Below are positions 17,036 to 25,422 of a DNA stretch of 51,839 nucleotides, piece after piece. The translations under genes and the position numbers were made by a program. Each line of letters begins with the position of its first letter. Within the stretch, counting starts at the first letter, position 1. The notes beneath the pieces were generated by a model. That model saw nothing but the letters and a program-made list of their open reading frames with translations. It was not told the DNA's origin and searched no databases. Origin of the DNA: Halobacteriales archaeon SW_5_70_135 (GTDB lineage: Archaea > Halobacteriota > Halobacteria > Halobacteriales > SW-7-71-33); the NCBI GenBank assembly GCA_003022865.1, contig PXSK01000001.1, positions 1 to 51,839 of the forward strand, written 5' to 3'.

Positions 17036-18415
17036 ATGAACCTGTTCTGGCACGGCCGGGACCTGCGAGTCCCCGACAACAGGGGGCTACACCTGGCCGC
17101 GCGCGACGACGGCGTCGTTCCGGTGTACGTCTACGACACCGACAGACTCGCCTCCTTCGGCACCCGACAGCGCGCCTTCCTGATGCGCGGCGTGCGCCGC
17201 CTGAAGGAGGCCTACCGGGAGCGGGGCGGCGACCTGCTGGTGCGTGCCGGCGACACCGTCGACGTACTCGCCGACCTCGTCGCGGAGTTCGACGCCTCGG
17301 CGGTGTACTACAACGAGGACTACACGCCCGCCCGGCGCAACCGACAGCACCGCGTCGAGCGCCGTCTCGACGCCGAGAGCGTCACCGACCTCACCCTCGT
17401 CGACCCCGCCAGCCTGGACGAGCGCTACGAGAACCACTCCCGCTTCTACGACGACTGGCAGCGCCAGCGAAAGGGGCCGCCGCTGCCGGCGCCCGACGCC
17501 GACGCTCTCGTCGACGTCGACGACGGGAAGACCCCGCCGGTCCCCGACGTCGACGCCGAGCTTCCCGAGGCCGGCTACCGCGCGGCCCGCGAGCACTACG
17601 ACCGCTTCCTCGACGAGGGGATCTGGTCGTACAACGACACCCGCGACGACCTGCCGGCCGCCGTCGACCGACCCACGCTCGCCGTCTCGCGGCTGTCGCC
17701 GTACCTCGCAAGCGGCATGGTCGGGATCCGGGAGGTGTGGCGCGACGCCACCGAGGCCTACGAGGCGGCCACGGGCCGGGAGCGCAAGAACGTCGACAAG
17801 TACCGCTACGAGCTCTCCTGGCGCGAGCAGAACTACCACCTACTGTACCACAATCCCCGTCTACACGTCGAGAACTACACGTCGTTCCCCAACGAGATCG
17901 CCTGGCGTGACGGCGACGCGGCCGACGCCGACTTCGAGGCCTGGACCCGCGGCGAGACGGGGTACCCGCTGGTCGACGCCGGGATGCGCCAGCTGGACCG
18001 GGAGGGGTACGTTCACAACCGCCCGCGACAGGTCGTCGCCTCCTTCCTCACGAAGCATCTGCTGATCGACTGGCGTCGCGGCGCCCGCTACTTCACGAAG
18101 CAGCTCGTCGACCACGACACCGCCTCGAACTACGGCAACTGGCAGTGGGTCGCCTCCACTGGCACCGACTCCGTCGACGTGCGCATCTTCGATCCCGTCT
18201 CCCAGACGGCGAAGTACGACGACGGCGCGGCGTTCGTCAAACAGTACGTCCCCGAGCTGCGCGACGTGGCCGCCGACGACGTCGTCGACTGGCCGAACCA
18301 CTCCGACCACAGGCGCGAGGAGCTCGCTCCGGACTACCCCCACCCGATCGTCGGCCGGAACGAGGGGTACGAGCGCGCACAGCGCGTCTTCGAGGAGGCC
18401 CTCGGCAAGCGGTAG
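17036..18415 (+). CDS. phr: Deoxyribodipyrimidine photolyase (class I cryptochrome/photolyase family)
   Basis: 459-residue FAD enzyme that uses blue light to reverse cyclobutane pyrimidine dimers. The N-terminal antenna-binding Rossmann domain starts MNLFWHGRDLRVPDNRGL. The C-terminal FAD-binding helical domain includes SRLSPYLASGMVGIREV, KYRYELSWREQNYHLLYH, ETGYPLVDAGMRQL, HNRPRQVVASFLTKHL and NYGNWQWVASTGTDS. The latter two line the flavin and substrate pocket. Length and motifs are standard for an active haloarchaeal CPD photolyase; UV repair fits a sun-exposed salt habitat. It is a single gene with its own promoter, followed almost immediately by a convergent gene. Confidence 0.94.
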   Translation: MNLFWHGRDLRVPDNRGLHLAARDDGVVPVYVYDTDRLASFGTRQRAFLMRGVRRLKEAYRERGGDLLVRAGDTVDVLADLVAEFDASAVYYNEDYTPARRNRQHRVERRLDAESVTDLTLVDPASLDERYENHSRFYDDWQRQRKGPPLPAPDADALVDVDDGKTPPVPDVDAELPEAGYRAAREHYDRFLDEGIWSYNDTRDDLPAAVDRPTLAVSRLSPYLASGMVGIREVWRDATEAYEAATGRERKNVDKYRYELSWREQNYHLLYHNPRLHVENYTSFPNEIAWRDGDAADADFEAWTRGETGYPLVDAGMRQLDREGYVHNRPRQVVASFLTKHLLIDWRRGARYFTKQLVDHDTASNYGNWQWVASTGTDSVDVRIFDPVSQTAKYDDGAAFVKQYVPELRDVAADDVVDWPNHSDHRREELAPDYPHPIVGRNEGYERAQRVFEEALGKR

Positions 18416-18419
18416 CTCG

Positions 18420-18710
18420 TCAGGCGTCCAGCGCCGCCCGCACCGCCGCGACGGCCGCCGTGACGTCGTCGTGACGGGTGGTGCCGGCACTGGAACAGCC
18501 CCGCGTGCGGTCGACGCGGACCGCCGCCTCGCTCAGCGGGTCGGGCCGGACGGTCAGCTTCGCCGCGTGACACGGGCTCTCCGTGTCCGGCAGGCGGTAC
18601 TCGACGATGCCGCCGCCGGCGTCGTCGCGCTCCCAGCCCTCCGGCGCCGCCGGCAGGGCCGCCACGAGTCGCTCCGGGTCGGCGGCCGTCTCGGCGTGTG
18701 TCAGGTCCAC
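18420..18710 (-). CDS. Small conserved hypothetical protein
   Basis: Function not recognised. From the GTG at 18708-18710 it encodes 96 residues: a compact soluble alpha/beta protein with LVAALPAAPEGWERDD, a strand pair GGGIVEYRLPDTESPCHAAKL and TVRPDPLSEAAVRV, and an Ala-rich C-terminal helix. The reading frame is open 17 codons further to 18761, but that extension is low in acidic residues and precedes no promoter. It is convergent with the photolyase gene. Size and composition look like a small haloarchaeal protein rather than a shadow frame. Moderate confidence in existence, low in the exact start. Confidence 0.55.
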   Translation of the reverse strand: MDLTHAETAADPERLVAALPAAPEGWERDDAGGGIVEYRLPDTESPCHAAKLTVRPDPLSEAAVRVDRTRGCSSAGTTRHDDVTAAVAAVRAALDA

Positions 18711-18891
18711 GTCTACGGTCGGGGCGACGGGGACAAGAGTCGCACGGTCGCCACGCCGCACTGCTCTGTCCCGCTCCGTCCCGTTTCACGTCGCTCGAAC
18801 GAGGCGACAGGGGAGAGGAGCGGTCGGTCCTCGCGGCGGTCAGAGCTGTCGACCTCGGAGACGGTCGGCGACAGGGGGTGGGGTGGGGTGG

Positions 18892-20097
18892 TCAGTCGTC
18901 GGCGGCGGCCTCGGTCTCGTCGGTCTCGGCGTCGCCGTTCCCGGCGGCCCGGCGGGCCTGCTTGTAGATGACGTCGCGCTGGACCTCGTTGGCGCCCTCG
19001 TAGACGCGGGTGATGTGGACGTCGCGGTAGACCCGGGAGACGCGACGGTCGGTGAAGATGGAGCGACCGCCGTGGAGCTGCATCGCCCGCTCGGCGATCT
19101 CGGTGGCGGTCTCGCTGGCGTGCAGCTTCGCCATCGACGCCCAGCGGCCGGCGTACGGGTCCCGCTCGACCCGCTCGGCGGCCTCGTAGGCGAGCGCGCG
19201 GGAGGCCTCGAAGTCGGTGATGGCGTCCGCGAGATCGTGCCGGACGGACTGGAAGTCGGCGACGGACTGCTCGAAGGCCTCGCGGTCGTGGACGAAGTCC
19301 CAGGCCTCCTCGACCGCCGCCGCCGCGGGGCCGAGCGCGTGGCCGGCGACGATCACGCGGTTCGGGTTGAAGAAGCGCGCGAGGATGCGAAAGCCCTCGC
19401 CCTCCTCTCCGACGCGGTTCTCGACGGGCACGTAGCAGTCGTCCAGGTGGATGTGGCCCTGCTTCGAGGCGCGCAGTCCCATCTTCTCGGGGACGTGTTC
19501 GGCCTCGTAGCCGTCGGTGTCGGTCGGCACGGCGAACAGCGAGTGGTTGCCGTGGCGGTCCTCGCCGTCGCCCGTGCGGGCGTACAGCAGCACCCAGTCG
19601 GCCTCGACGCCGTTTGACACCCAGTACTTCTCGCCGTCGAGCACGTAGCCGTCGCCCTCGCGGTCGGCGCGGGCCTGCATCCCCGCCAGGTCGGAGCCGG
19701 TCTGTGGCTCGCTCGCGCCGACGCCGCTTATCTGCTCGCCCTCGGCGACCGGCCGGAGGAACCGCTCGCGCTGCTCGCCGGTGCCGAAGGCTTCGACGGC
19801 CTCGGCGGCGAACGACGCCAGCTGGATCGTCAGTCCGATGCCGGCGTCGGCGCGAAACAGCTCCTCGACGAGCGCGAGTCGCTGTGGCAGGTCGAGACCG
19901 CGACCGCCGTACTCCTCGGCGATGTCGGCGCCGACGAGACCGGCGTCCTGTGCGGCCGCCAGCACCTCCCAGGGGTAGGCGCCGCGGTCGTAGTGGTCGG
20001 CGGCGACCGGCTCGATCTGCTCGCGGGCGAAGGTGCGTGCCTCTCGCTTGATCGGGCGGGCGTGCTCCGGAACCGTCTCCTCGCCGAGGACGTCCAT
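18892..20097 (-). CDS. Acyl-CoA dehydrogenase
   Basis: 401-residue FAD-dependent acyl-CoA dehydrogenase, oxidising acyl-CoA to 2-enoyl-CoA in fatty-acid or branched-chain amino-acid breakdown. The N-terminal helical domain, the beta domain with GVGASEPQTGSDLAGMQ and YVLDGEKYWVSNG (flavin contacts), and the C-terminal helical domain are complete. The catalytic base region is ITRVYEGANEVQRDVI, with Glu in the YEG motif position. Signature AMQLHGGRSIFTDRRVSRVYRDV is present. The acidic tail after residue 385 is typical of halophiles. A TATA-like GGGATTTAGT on the minus strand lies about 27 bases before the ATG. Substrate chain type cannot be decided. Confidence 0.92.
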   Translation of the reverse strand: MDVLGEETVPEHARPIKREARTFAREQIEPVAADHYDRGAYPWEVLAAAQDAGLVGADIAEEYGGRGLDLPQRLALVEELFRADAGIGLTIQLASFAAEAVEAFGTGEQRERFLRPVAEGEQISGVGASEPQTGSDLAGMQARADREGDGYVLDGEKYWVSNGVEADWVLLYARTGDGEDRHGNHSLFAVPTDTDGYEAEHVPEKMGLRASKQGHIHLDDCYVPVENRVGEEGEGFRILARFFNPNRVIVAGHALGPAAAAVEEAWDFVHDREAFEQSVADFQSVRHDLADAITDFEASRALAYEAAERVERDPYAGRWASMAKLHASETATEIAERAMQLHGGRSIFTDRRVSRVYRDVHITRVYEGANEVQRDVIYKQARRAAGNGDAETDETEAAADD

Positions 20098-20120
20098 ACG
20101 ACCGGTCGGAGCTGGACGGG

Positions 20121-20128
20121 ACTAAATC
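20121..20128 (-). promoter_or_regulatory. TATA-like box of the acyl-CoA dehydrogenase gene
   Basis: ACTAAATC (GATTTAGT on the minus strand) lies 24-31 bases before the ATG at 20097, the usual archaeal spacing for a leaderless transcript. Confidence 0.5.
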
Positions 20129-20144
20129 CCCGGGTTCTCTCGCC

Positions 20145-20537
20145 TCACTCGTGGGCGTGGGACTCGAGCGTCTCCAGGTCGACGGTCCCCAGGACGGCGG
20201 CGTTGGTCGCGGCGAGGACGACCGGCGGCGCGACGCCGGCCTCGCGGGCCTCCTCCCAGCGCGGGAGACAGACACACCAGCGGTCACCCGGCTCCAGCCC
20301 CGGGAAGTTCAGTTCCGGGCGTGGCGTCACCAGGTCGTTGCCCTGGGAGCGCGAGTACGCCAGGAAGGCCTCGGTCGTCACGGCACAGACCTCGTGCCGG
20401 CCAGGGTCACGCCGGAGGTGCCGGCAGTGCCCGTCGCGCAGGGAGCCCGTCTCGGGGTCGTGACCGCACGGCGAGAGCGGCTCGCCGAGGACGTTTCGCT
20501 CGTCCCCGTCGCGTGTCGCGGCGGTGTCGTCGGCCAT
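20145..20537 (-). CDS. DUF2237 family protein
   Basis: 130 residues from the ATG at 20535-20537. It matches the DUF2237 family: NVLGEPLSPCGHDPETGSLRDGHC at the start, then HEVCAVTTEAFLAYSRSQGNDL, TPRPELNFPGLEPGDRWCVC and WEEAREAGVAPPVVLAATN. Four conserved cysteines sit in these blocks and suggest metal binding or a structural role, but no function is established for the family. The frame continues far upstream without family similarity, and that part overlaps the divergent queD gene, so the internal ATG is the likely start. Confidence 0.88.
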   Translation of the reverse strand: MADDTAATRDGDERNVLGEPLSPCGHDPETGSLRDGHCRHLRRDPGRHEVCAVTTEAFLAYSRSQGNDLVTPRPELNFPGLEPGDRWCVCLPRWEEAREAGVAPPVVLAATNAAVLGTVDLETLESHAHE

Positions 20538-20588
20538 GCGGGCGAGAGGGACGGCTGCGATAAGTGACTGGCGGGTGACGGTGGAGTT

Positions 20589-21136
20589 ATGCCCGTCGGA
20601 CACCCGGCCGACCGCACGAGCGACACCGGTACTCCGGAGGGCGCGGACGACCCCGAGGTGGCGGGCGGAGACGCCGCCGGTCCGGCGGAGCTGGTCGGCA
20701 CACGGCGACGGCTGCGCGTCGGCGCGGACCGCCCGGTCCGGACCAGCACCGGTCACCGGATCCTGGAGCACGACGGCGAGTGCTCGCGGCCCCACGGCCA
20801 CGACTACGAGGTGACCGTCGAGGTGGTCGGCCGCCCGACCGCCGAGGGCTGGGTGGCCGACAAGAGGACCGTCGCCGACGCGATCGAGGGGTGGGACCAC
20901 CGCCTCCTCGTCGAGGCGGGCGACCCGCTCGTGGAAGCGTTAAGCTGTCGGGCGACGGCGCGGTCGTCCTCGACCACCCGCCCACGGCGGAGGTGACGGG
21001 TGCCGTCCTCGAACGGAAGCTGCACGACCGTCTGCCGGACACCGTCGAGAGCGTCCGCGTCGAGGTGCGCGAGACGCGCGAACTGTCCGCCGGTCCCGAC
21101 CACGATCACGACACGACCGCGCTCGACTCGCCGTGA
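20589..21136 (+). pseudogene. queD: 6-carboxytetrahydropterin synthase QueD, frameshifted
   Basis: QueD makes 6-carboxy-tetrahydropterin, the second step towards preQ0 and archaeosine. From the ATG at 20589 the family sequence runs through STGHRILEHDGECSRPHGHDYEV (zinc His ligands) and DKRTVADAIEGWDHRLLVEAGDPLVEA. At about 20937-20945 the similarity jumps to another frame, continuing KLSGDGAVVLDHPPTAEV, LERKLHDRLPDTVES and VEVRETREL to the stop at 21134-21136. The DNA reads GCGTTAAGCTG; one extra base within TTAAG (as TTCAAG) would restore a full-length protein, so this is a one-base deletion. Apart from that, conservation is good. Either a recent pseudogene or a sequence error; see the findings for queE and queC. 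Confidence 0.82.
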
Positions 21137-21180
21137 CGCGGTCGCCCACCCGCCACGAGTCCATCCGACCTGACCTGACC

Positions 21181-21958
21181 ATGCCAGTCGACGCAGACCC
21201 GGAGATCGAGACGCAGACGGCCGGCGAGCGACCGGACCGCGCGCTCCCGGTCAACGAGCTTTTCAGCTCGGTCCGGGGCGAGGGAAAAGCTCGCCGGCGT
21301 CCCCTCGACGTTCGTCCGCACGAGCGGCTGCAACCTGCGGTGCTGGTTCTGTGACTCGTATCACACCTCCTGGGAGCCGACCCACGCCTGGCTCTCCGTC
21401 GAGGAGGTCGTCGACCGCGTCGCGGACCACGGCACCGACCACGTCGTCGTCACCGGCGGCGAGCCGACGGTCCACGACGAGGTCGAGACGCCGGTCGAGC
21501 GCCTCTCCGCGAGCGGTCACCACGTCGCCGTCGAGACCGACGGGACGGTCTACCGCGACACGGCCGTCGACCTCGCCAGCGTCAGTCCGAAGCTCGTCAG
21601 TTCGACACCTACCCCGGAGCGCGACCCCAAGGGCGACGGCGAGTGGGCCGAGCGCCACGACAGCCGGCGGGTCGACCTGGACGCGCTCGCGTCGCTGGTG
21701 GAGGCGTACGACGTCCAGCTGCAGTCCGTCGTCACCGACGGGAGAGACATACCGGAGACCGAGCGACTGGTGGAGCGGGCGCGCGACGCCGCGGCCGTGC
21801 CGGTCCGCGACGAGGACGTGCCACTGATGCCCGAGGGGGCGACCCGCGGGCGGCTCGACGAGACCCGCGAGCGGGTCGCGAACCTGGCCGTCGGGTACGG
21901 TTACCGCCACACACCCCGCCTGCACGTGGACGTCTGGGACGACGCGCCGGGGACTTGA
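21181..21958 (+). pseudogene. queE: 7-carboxy-7-deazaguanine synthase QueE, frameshifted
   Basis: Radical-SAM enzyme that converts 6-carboxytetrahydropterin to 7-carboxy-7-deazaguanine. The ATG at 21181 opens the frame through LPVNELFSSVRGEGK. Family similarity then continues one frame over with LAGVPSTFVRTSGCNLRCWF (cluster cysteines C-x3-C-x2-C), HVVVTGGEPTVHDEV, VETDGTVY, LASVSPKLVSSTP and the C-terminal LMPEGATRGRLDETRERV, to a stop at 21956-21958. The shift lies in AAAA at 21285-21288, where three A would keep the frame. All catalytic motifs are otherwise intact. The disruption is a single-base insertion in a short run, as real decay or sequencing error. Confidence 0.85.
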
Positions 21959-22084
21959 CCGCGTTCGTGGAGTCGGGTCGGGCGAGCGCGGGGCTGACGG
22001 GCGTCGACCTGCCCGTCGCTCGGAGTGTCGCACCACGCCGGACGAGACCGACGTACACAAGCCACGGGACCGCGTGGCACGGGT

Positions 22085-22787
22085 ATGACCGACGACGCCG
22101 GCGGCGCGGTCGTCCTGCTCTCCGGCGGGATGGACAGCGCCACCGCCGCCCACCTCGCCCGCGACGCGGGCCACAACCTGTACCTGCTGCACGCCTCGTA
22201 CGGCCAGGACACCGAAGACGTCGAGTTCGACCGCGCACGTCGCCAGGCCGAACGTCTGGCGGCCCGGGACTTCCTCCACGTCGAGACGGAACATCTCGCC
22301 CGGATCGGCGCGTCGAGTCTGACCGACGACGAGATCGAGATCGGCGACGCAGACCTCGACAGCGACGAGATCCCCGCCTCCTTACGTCCCGTTTCGCAAC
22401 GCCAACCTGCTGTCGATGGCGGTCTCGTACGCGGAGGCCAACGACTGTACGGCGGTGTACATCGGCGCCCACAGCGAGGACTACTCCGGCTACCCCGACT
22501 GCCGTCCGGAGTTCTTCGAGGCGTTCCAGCCGGTGATCGACGTCGGCACCCGTCCGGAGACCGAGATCGACCTGCGGGCGCCGTTCGTCGACGCCTCGAA
22601 GACAGAGATCGTCGAGCGGGGGCTCGACCTCGGCGTGCCGTACGACGACACCTGGTCGTGCTACCGGAACGAACCGCCGGCATGTGGCACCTGTGACGCC
22701 TGCGCGTTCCGACTCCAGGCGTTCCAGCGGGCCGGCGTCGAGGACCCGATCGAGTACGAGCGCCGGCCGACCTACGCCGAGGAGTGA
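22085..22787 (+). pseudogene. queC: 7-cyano-7-deazaguanine synthase QueC, frameshifted
   Basis: QueC uses ATP and ammonia to make preQ0. The 5' part from the ATG at 22085 shows the PP-loop (VVLLSGGMDSATAAHLA) and YLLHASYGQDTEDVEFDRA. The frame is lost after DSDEIPAS at 22379-22383. Similarity resumes one frame over as YVPFRNANLLSMAVSYAEAN, IGAHSEDYSGYPDCRPEFFE, APFVDASKTEIVERGLDLGV and the zinc cysteines CYRNEPPACGTCDAC. The DNA has TCCTTAC where TCCTAC would keep the frame, so this is a one-base insertion. The gene would otherwise be complete at about 233 residues. It is the third consecutive que gene with a single indel. Confidence 0.85.
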
Positions 22788-22813
22788 CGGGTGAAGAGAG
22801 CGCCGGGCCCCGG

Positions 22814-23278
22814 TCAGACCCGGGCCTCGGCGGCGTCGACCCACCGGTCCGTCGGAGCCCGGCGCAGCAGTGCCGCCAGCAGGCAGCCGAGAAGCACGAG
22901 CGTGCCGGGAACCGAAACCGTCAGCCCGAGCACGACCAGCGAGGGTGACAGGTAAAGCAGCGTGACCAACAGCACGTCGCGCCAGCTGTGGTGCCGATTC
23001 ATTCGTCGATCCCCCATGATCGCCGAGTGCACAAAGGGTTTCGGCTCCGGCAGGAAAGCGTCAGCAGCCGTAGCCGACGCCCGCGGCGCCACAGGGGGGA
23101 CGGCTCCGCCGGGGCCGCGGGCGCGGGAGACCGTCCCGGAGGTGGGCCACGCCGGCTGCGACGCCGACCGCGGGCAGACTACGGCCAGGCCCGGCGCGAC
23201 CGCCGCCGCGAACAGCGGCCCGAGCGGCGAGAGCAGTGCCGCCGAGACCGCGAGCACTCGTCCGAGTCCGTGCCGCAT
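22814..23278 (-). CDS. Hypothetical small membrane protein (start uncertain)
   Basis: Not recognised. The open frame from ATG 23278 encodes 154 residues with one hydrophobic stretch near the start (VLAVSAALLSPLGPLFAAA), a Pro/Ala/Gly-rich low-complexity middle, and two C-terminal helices (DVLLVTLLYLSPSLVVLGL and VPGTLVLLGCLLAALL). The last 65 residues, from an internal ATG at 23015-23017 or 23000-23002, would make a complete two-helix micro membrane protein, the more conservative reading. The upstream part could be a second small gene fused by loss of a stop. An AT-rich region before 23278 could serve as promoter for the long form. Confidence 0.45.
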   Translation of the reverse strand: MRHGLGRVLAVSAALLSPLGPLFAAAVAPGLAVVCPRSASQPAWPTSGTVSRARGPGGAVPPVAPRASATAADAFLPEPKPFVHSAIMGDRRMNRHHSWRDVLLVTLLYLSPSLVVLGLTVSVPGTLVLLGCLLAALLRRAPTDRWVDAAEARV

Positions 23279-23458
23279 ACCGTGACAGCGTGCGTTCCGT
23301 CGACCGTACTACCGCCTACGCACCACACGGTCACAAGTATCATCTGAACAATAATTTTGTAGCGCGCCTCGCTCGACCGCGTTTGTGTACGTTCACTGAT
23401 AAGAAGTGGCCGTCGGGGGTGATACTGGAGCGACGAGAGTCCAGCGCCGGCGCGGGCC
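23279..23458. other. Intergenic region with AT-rich patch
   Basis: Between two minus-strand genes. The core near 23335-23362 (AGTATCATCTGAACAATAAT and the following TTTTGTAG) is strongly AT-rich against its surroundings and includes an imperfect ACAA/TTGT inverted pair. It is a probable promoter or operator for the gene to its left. Confidence 0.35.
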
Positions 23459-24250
23459 TCAGACTCGCTCGGTTTCGACGATGGAGAGGTCGCCGTCGAG
23501 CGTCACTCGCATGGTTTCGCCGCCGGCCTCGACGTCGACGCGAAGCCGCCAGGGCTCCTCCGAGCGGGCGGTGACGGGCTCGCTGCTGACACACCAGTCG
23601 AGCCGCCAGTACGGCGTCTCCGAGAGTTCGACCCCGTGCTCGCGGTGGAAGCCGTCGGTGCCGAGACAGCAGTCCTCCTCGCGCTGGATGCGGGTCTCGG
23701 TGCGGCCGTTGCAGGCCGGACAGACGCCGTCCTTTGAGAGACAGTGGAGGTGACGCACCCGCTGGTCGAACGCCTCCAGTACCTCCTCGTCGGTACGGTC
23801 GTGGAGACCGCCCGGCGGGAAGGAGTACTGGCCGTGACCGTGACCGCAGGCGGGACACTCGACGGTGAGCTGTTCGTCCTCGTAGTGTGCCGACAGCGTC
23901 GCTCCACACGCCACACAGGGGTCGTCGATGTCTATCTCTCGGCGGGGGTGCTCGGTGAACGAGCCGGCCAGCACGGACTGGACGACGCGCACGCCGGCCG
24001 TGCGGAGTTCGTACCCGCCGTCGGTCTTCCGGACGAACTGGTCGGTCAGCTCGCCCAGGTGGTAGTTGAACTGTGCGCTGTCACGCATCCCCACCTCGGC
24101 GCGGACGTCGGAGAAACGGGCCGGCGTCTCCAGTCGCCACAGCGCCTCCAGCACCGACAGTCGGGTCTCGTTGCCGATGATCGAGAACGCGTCCGCCGGC
24201 GGAACGCAGTCCTCACACTCCTGGATGTCCTCGGTGCGGGTCTGACTCAT
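23459..24250 (-). CDS. Winged-helix (ArsR-like) regulator with zinc-ribbon segments
   Basis: 263 residues from the ATG at 24248-24250. A winged helix is at about 18-80: DAFSIIGNETRLSVLEALWR, then RFSDVRAEVGMRDSAQFNYHLGELTDQFV. A wing with ELRTAGVRVVQSVLAGS follows. The second half has paired cysteines (CVACG and CPACG about 125-150; HCLSKDGVCPACNGRTET near 185-200) and a C-terminal strand-rich domain (WRLRVDVEAGGETMRVTLDG). This HTH-plus-metal-binding layout is common among haloarchaeal regulators of the DUF7347/DUF7351 type. Targets are unknown. It is divergent from pyrD, which makes a regulatory link possible but unproved. Confidence 0.8.
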   Translation of the reverse strand: MSQTRTEDIQECEDCVPPADAFSIIGNETRLSVLEALWRLETPARFSDVRAEVGMRDSAQFNYHLGELTDQFVRKTDGGYELRTAGVRVVQSVLAGSFTEHPRREIDIDDPCVACGATLSAHYEDEQLTVECPACGHGHGQYSFPPGGLHDRTDEEVLEAFDQRVRHLHCLSKDGVCPACNGRTETRIQREEDCCLGTDGFHREHGVELSETPYWRLDWCVSSEPVTARSEEPWRLRVDVEAGGETMRVTLDGDLSIVETERV

Positions 24251-24365
24251 GTCGACCGCGAGGGGACGTACCGGCAAAAAACGATCGACAGCGGGGGTTC
24301 GGGCCGGCGCTCCGTCGCGTTCTCGACCGAGAGGATTTTGTTCGCGCCGGGCCTGACCGGAACTG

Positions 24366-25421
24366 ATGCTGTACCGGGCGCTGCGACCGCTGCTGTTTCG
24401 CCTCCCGGCCGAGACCGCTCACGGACTGGGGACGAAGACACTCCGGGGGCTCCAGGCGGCGACGCCGCTGCGGGGACTCGTGCGCGACCGCTTCCGGGTG
24501 GAGGACGACCGCCTCCGGGTGGCGGCGCTCGGGACGACGTTTCCGAACCCGGTCGGCGTCGCCGCCGGCTTCGACAAGGACGCCGAGGTGCCCGCCGCTC
24601 TGGGCGACCTGGGCTTTGGCTTCGTCGAGGTGGGCACCGTCACCCCCCGCTCGCAGGACGGCAATCCCCGACCGCGACTGTTTCGACTGGCCGAGGACCG
24701 GGCGATGGTCAACCGCCTCGGGCTCAACGGCGACGGCGTCGACAGGGTGAAGCGACGGCTGGCGCGGACGGACGCGGGCGTGCCCGTCGGCGTCAACGTG
24801 GGGAAGACGAACGACGCCGGACCGGAGCGGGCCGTCCGCGAGGCGCGACGGGTCGCCGACCGGCTGCGCGAGCACGCCGCCTACGTCGTCGTCAACGTCT
24901 CCTGTCCGAACGTCCCGGACGAGTTCGAGGAGTCCGCCCCGGCACACCTCCACGACCTGCTCGGGGCGCTCTCGGAGGCGGTGCCGGAGACGCCCCTGCT
25001 GGTGAAGGCCGGGCCGGACCAGGGTCGCGAGGCGCTGGCGGCGCTGGTCGACGTCCTGGACGAACACGCCGTCGACGGCGTCGTCGCGACGAACACCACG
25101 ACCGAGCGGCCGGCGCTCGGCTCCCCGCACGCCGCCGAGACGGGCGGGCTGAGCGGCGCCCCTCTGGAGCAGCGAGCGACCGAGACCGTCCGCACGCTCG
25201 CCCGTCTGGACGACGACCTCACGCTGGTCGGCGTCGGCGGCGTCGACTCCGCGGAGAGCGCCTACCGGAAGCTCCGCGCCGGCGCCAGCCTCGTCCAGCT
25301 GTACACGGGCTTCGTCTACGGCGGGCCGGCCACCGCACGGCGGATCAACCGCGGCCTGCTCGACCTGCTGGAGCGGGACGGCTTCGACGACGTCGAGGAG
25401 GCCGTCGGCGTCGACGCCTGA
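24366..25421 (+). CDS. pyrD: Dihydroorotate dehydrogenase (quinone), class 2
   Basis: 351-residue FMN enzyme of de novo pyrimidine synthesis that oxidises dihydroorotate to orotate with quinone as acceptor at the membrane. Class 2 features include the N-terminal helical extension (LLFRLPAETAHGLGTKTLRG), FPNPVGVAAGFDKDAEVP, FVEVGTVTPRSQDGNPRP, NRLGLNGDGVD, VVNVSCPNVP with the catalytic Ser, VATNTTTERP and the FMN phosphate-binding GVGGVDSAESAYRKLRAGAS. Its stop lies one base before the end of the convergent DUF192 gene. pyrC lies 0.8 kb further on the other strand, so two pyrimidine genes are grouped. Confidence 0.95.
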   Translation: MLYRALRPLLFRLPAETAHGLGTKTLRGLQAATPLRGLVRDRFRVEDDRLRVAALGTTFPNPVGVAAGFDKDAEVPAALGDLGFGFVEVGTVTPRSQDGNPRPRLFRLAEDRAMVNRLGLNGDGVDRVKRRLARTDAGVPVGVNVGKTNDAGPERAVREARRVADRLREHAAYVVVNVSCPNVPDEFEESAPAHLHDLLGALSEAVPETPLLVKAGPDQGREALAALVDVLDEHAVDGVVATNTTTERPALGSPHAAETGGLSGAPLEQRATETVRTLARLDDDLTLVGVGGVDSAESAYRKLRAGASLVQLYTGFVYGGPATARRINRGLLDLLERDGFDDVEEAVGVDA

Positions 25422-25422
25422 C

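Noticed and set aside
20538-20900. Upstream extension of the DUF2237 gene to an ATG at 20900
   Set aside because: It would overlap queD antisense and adds no conserved sequence.
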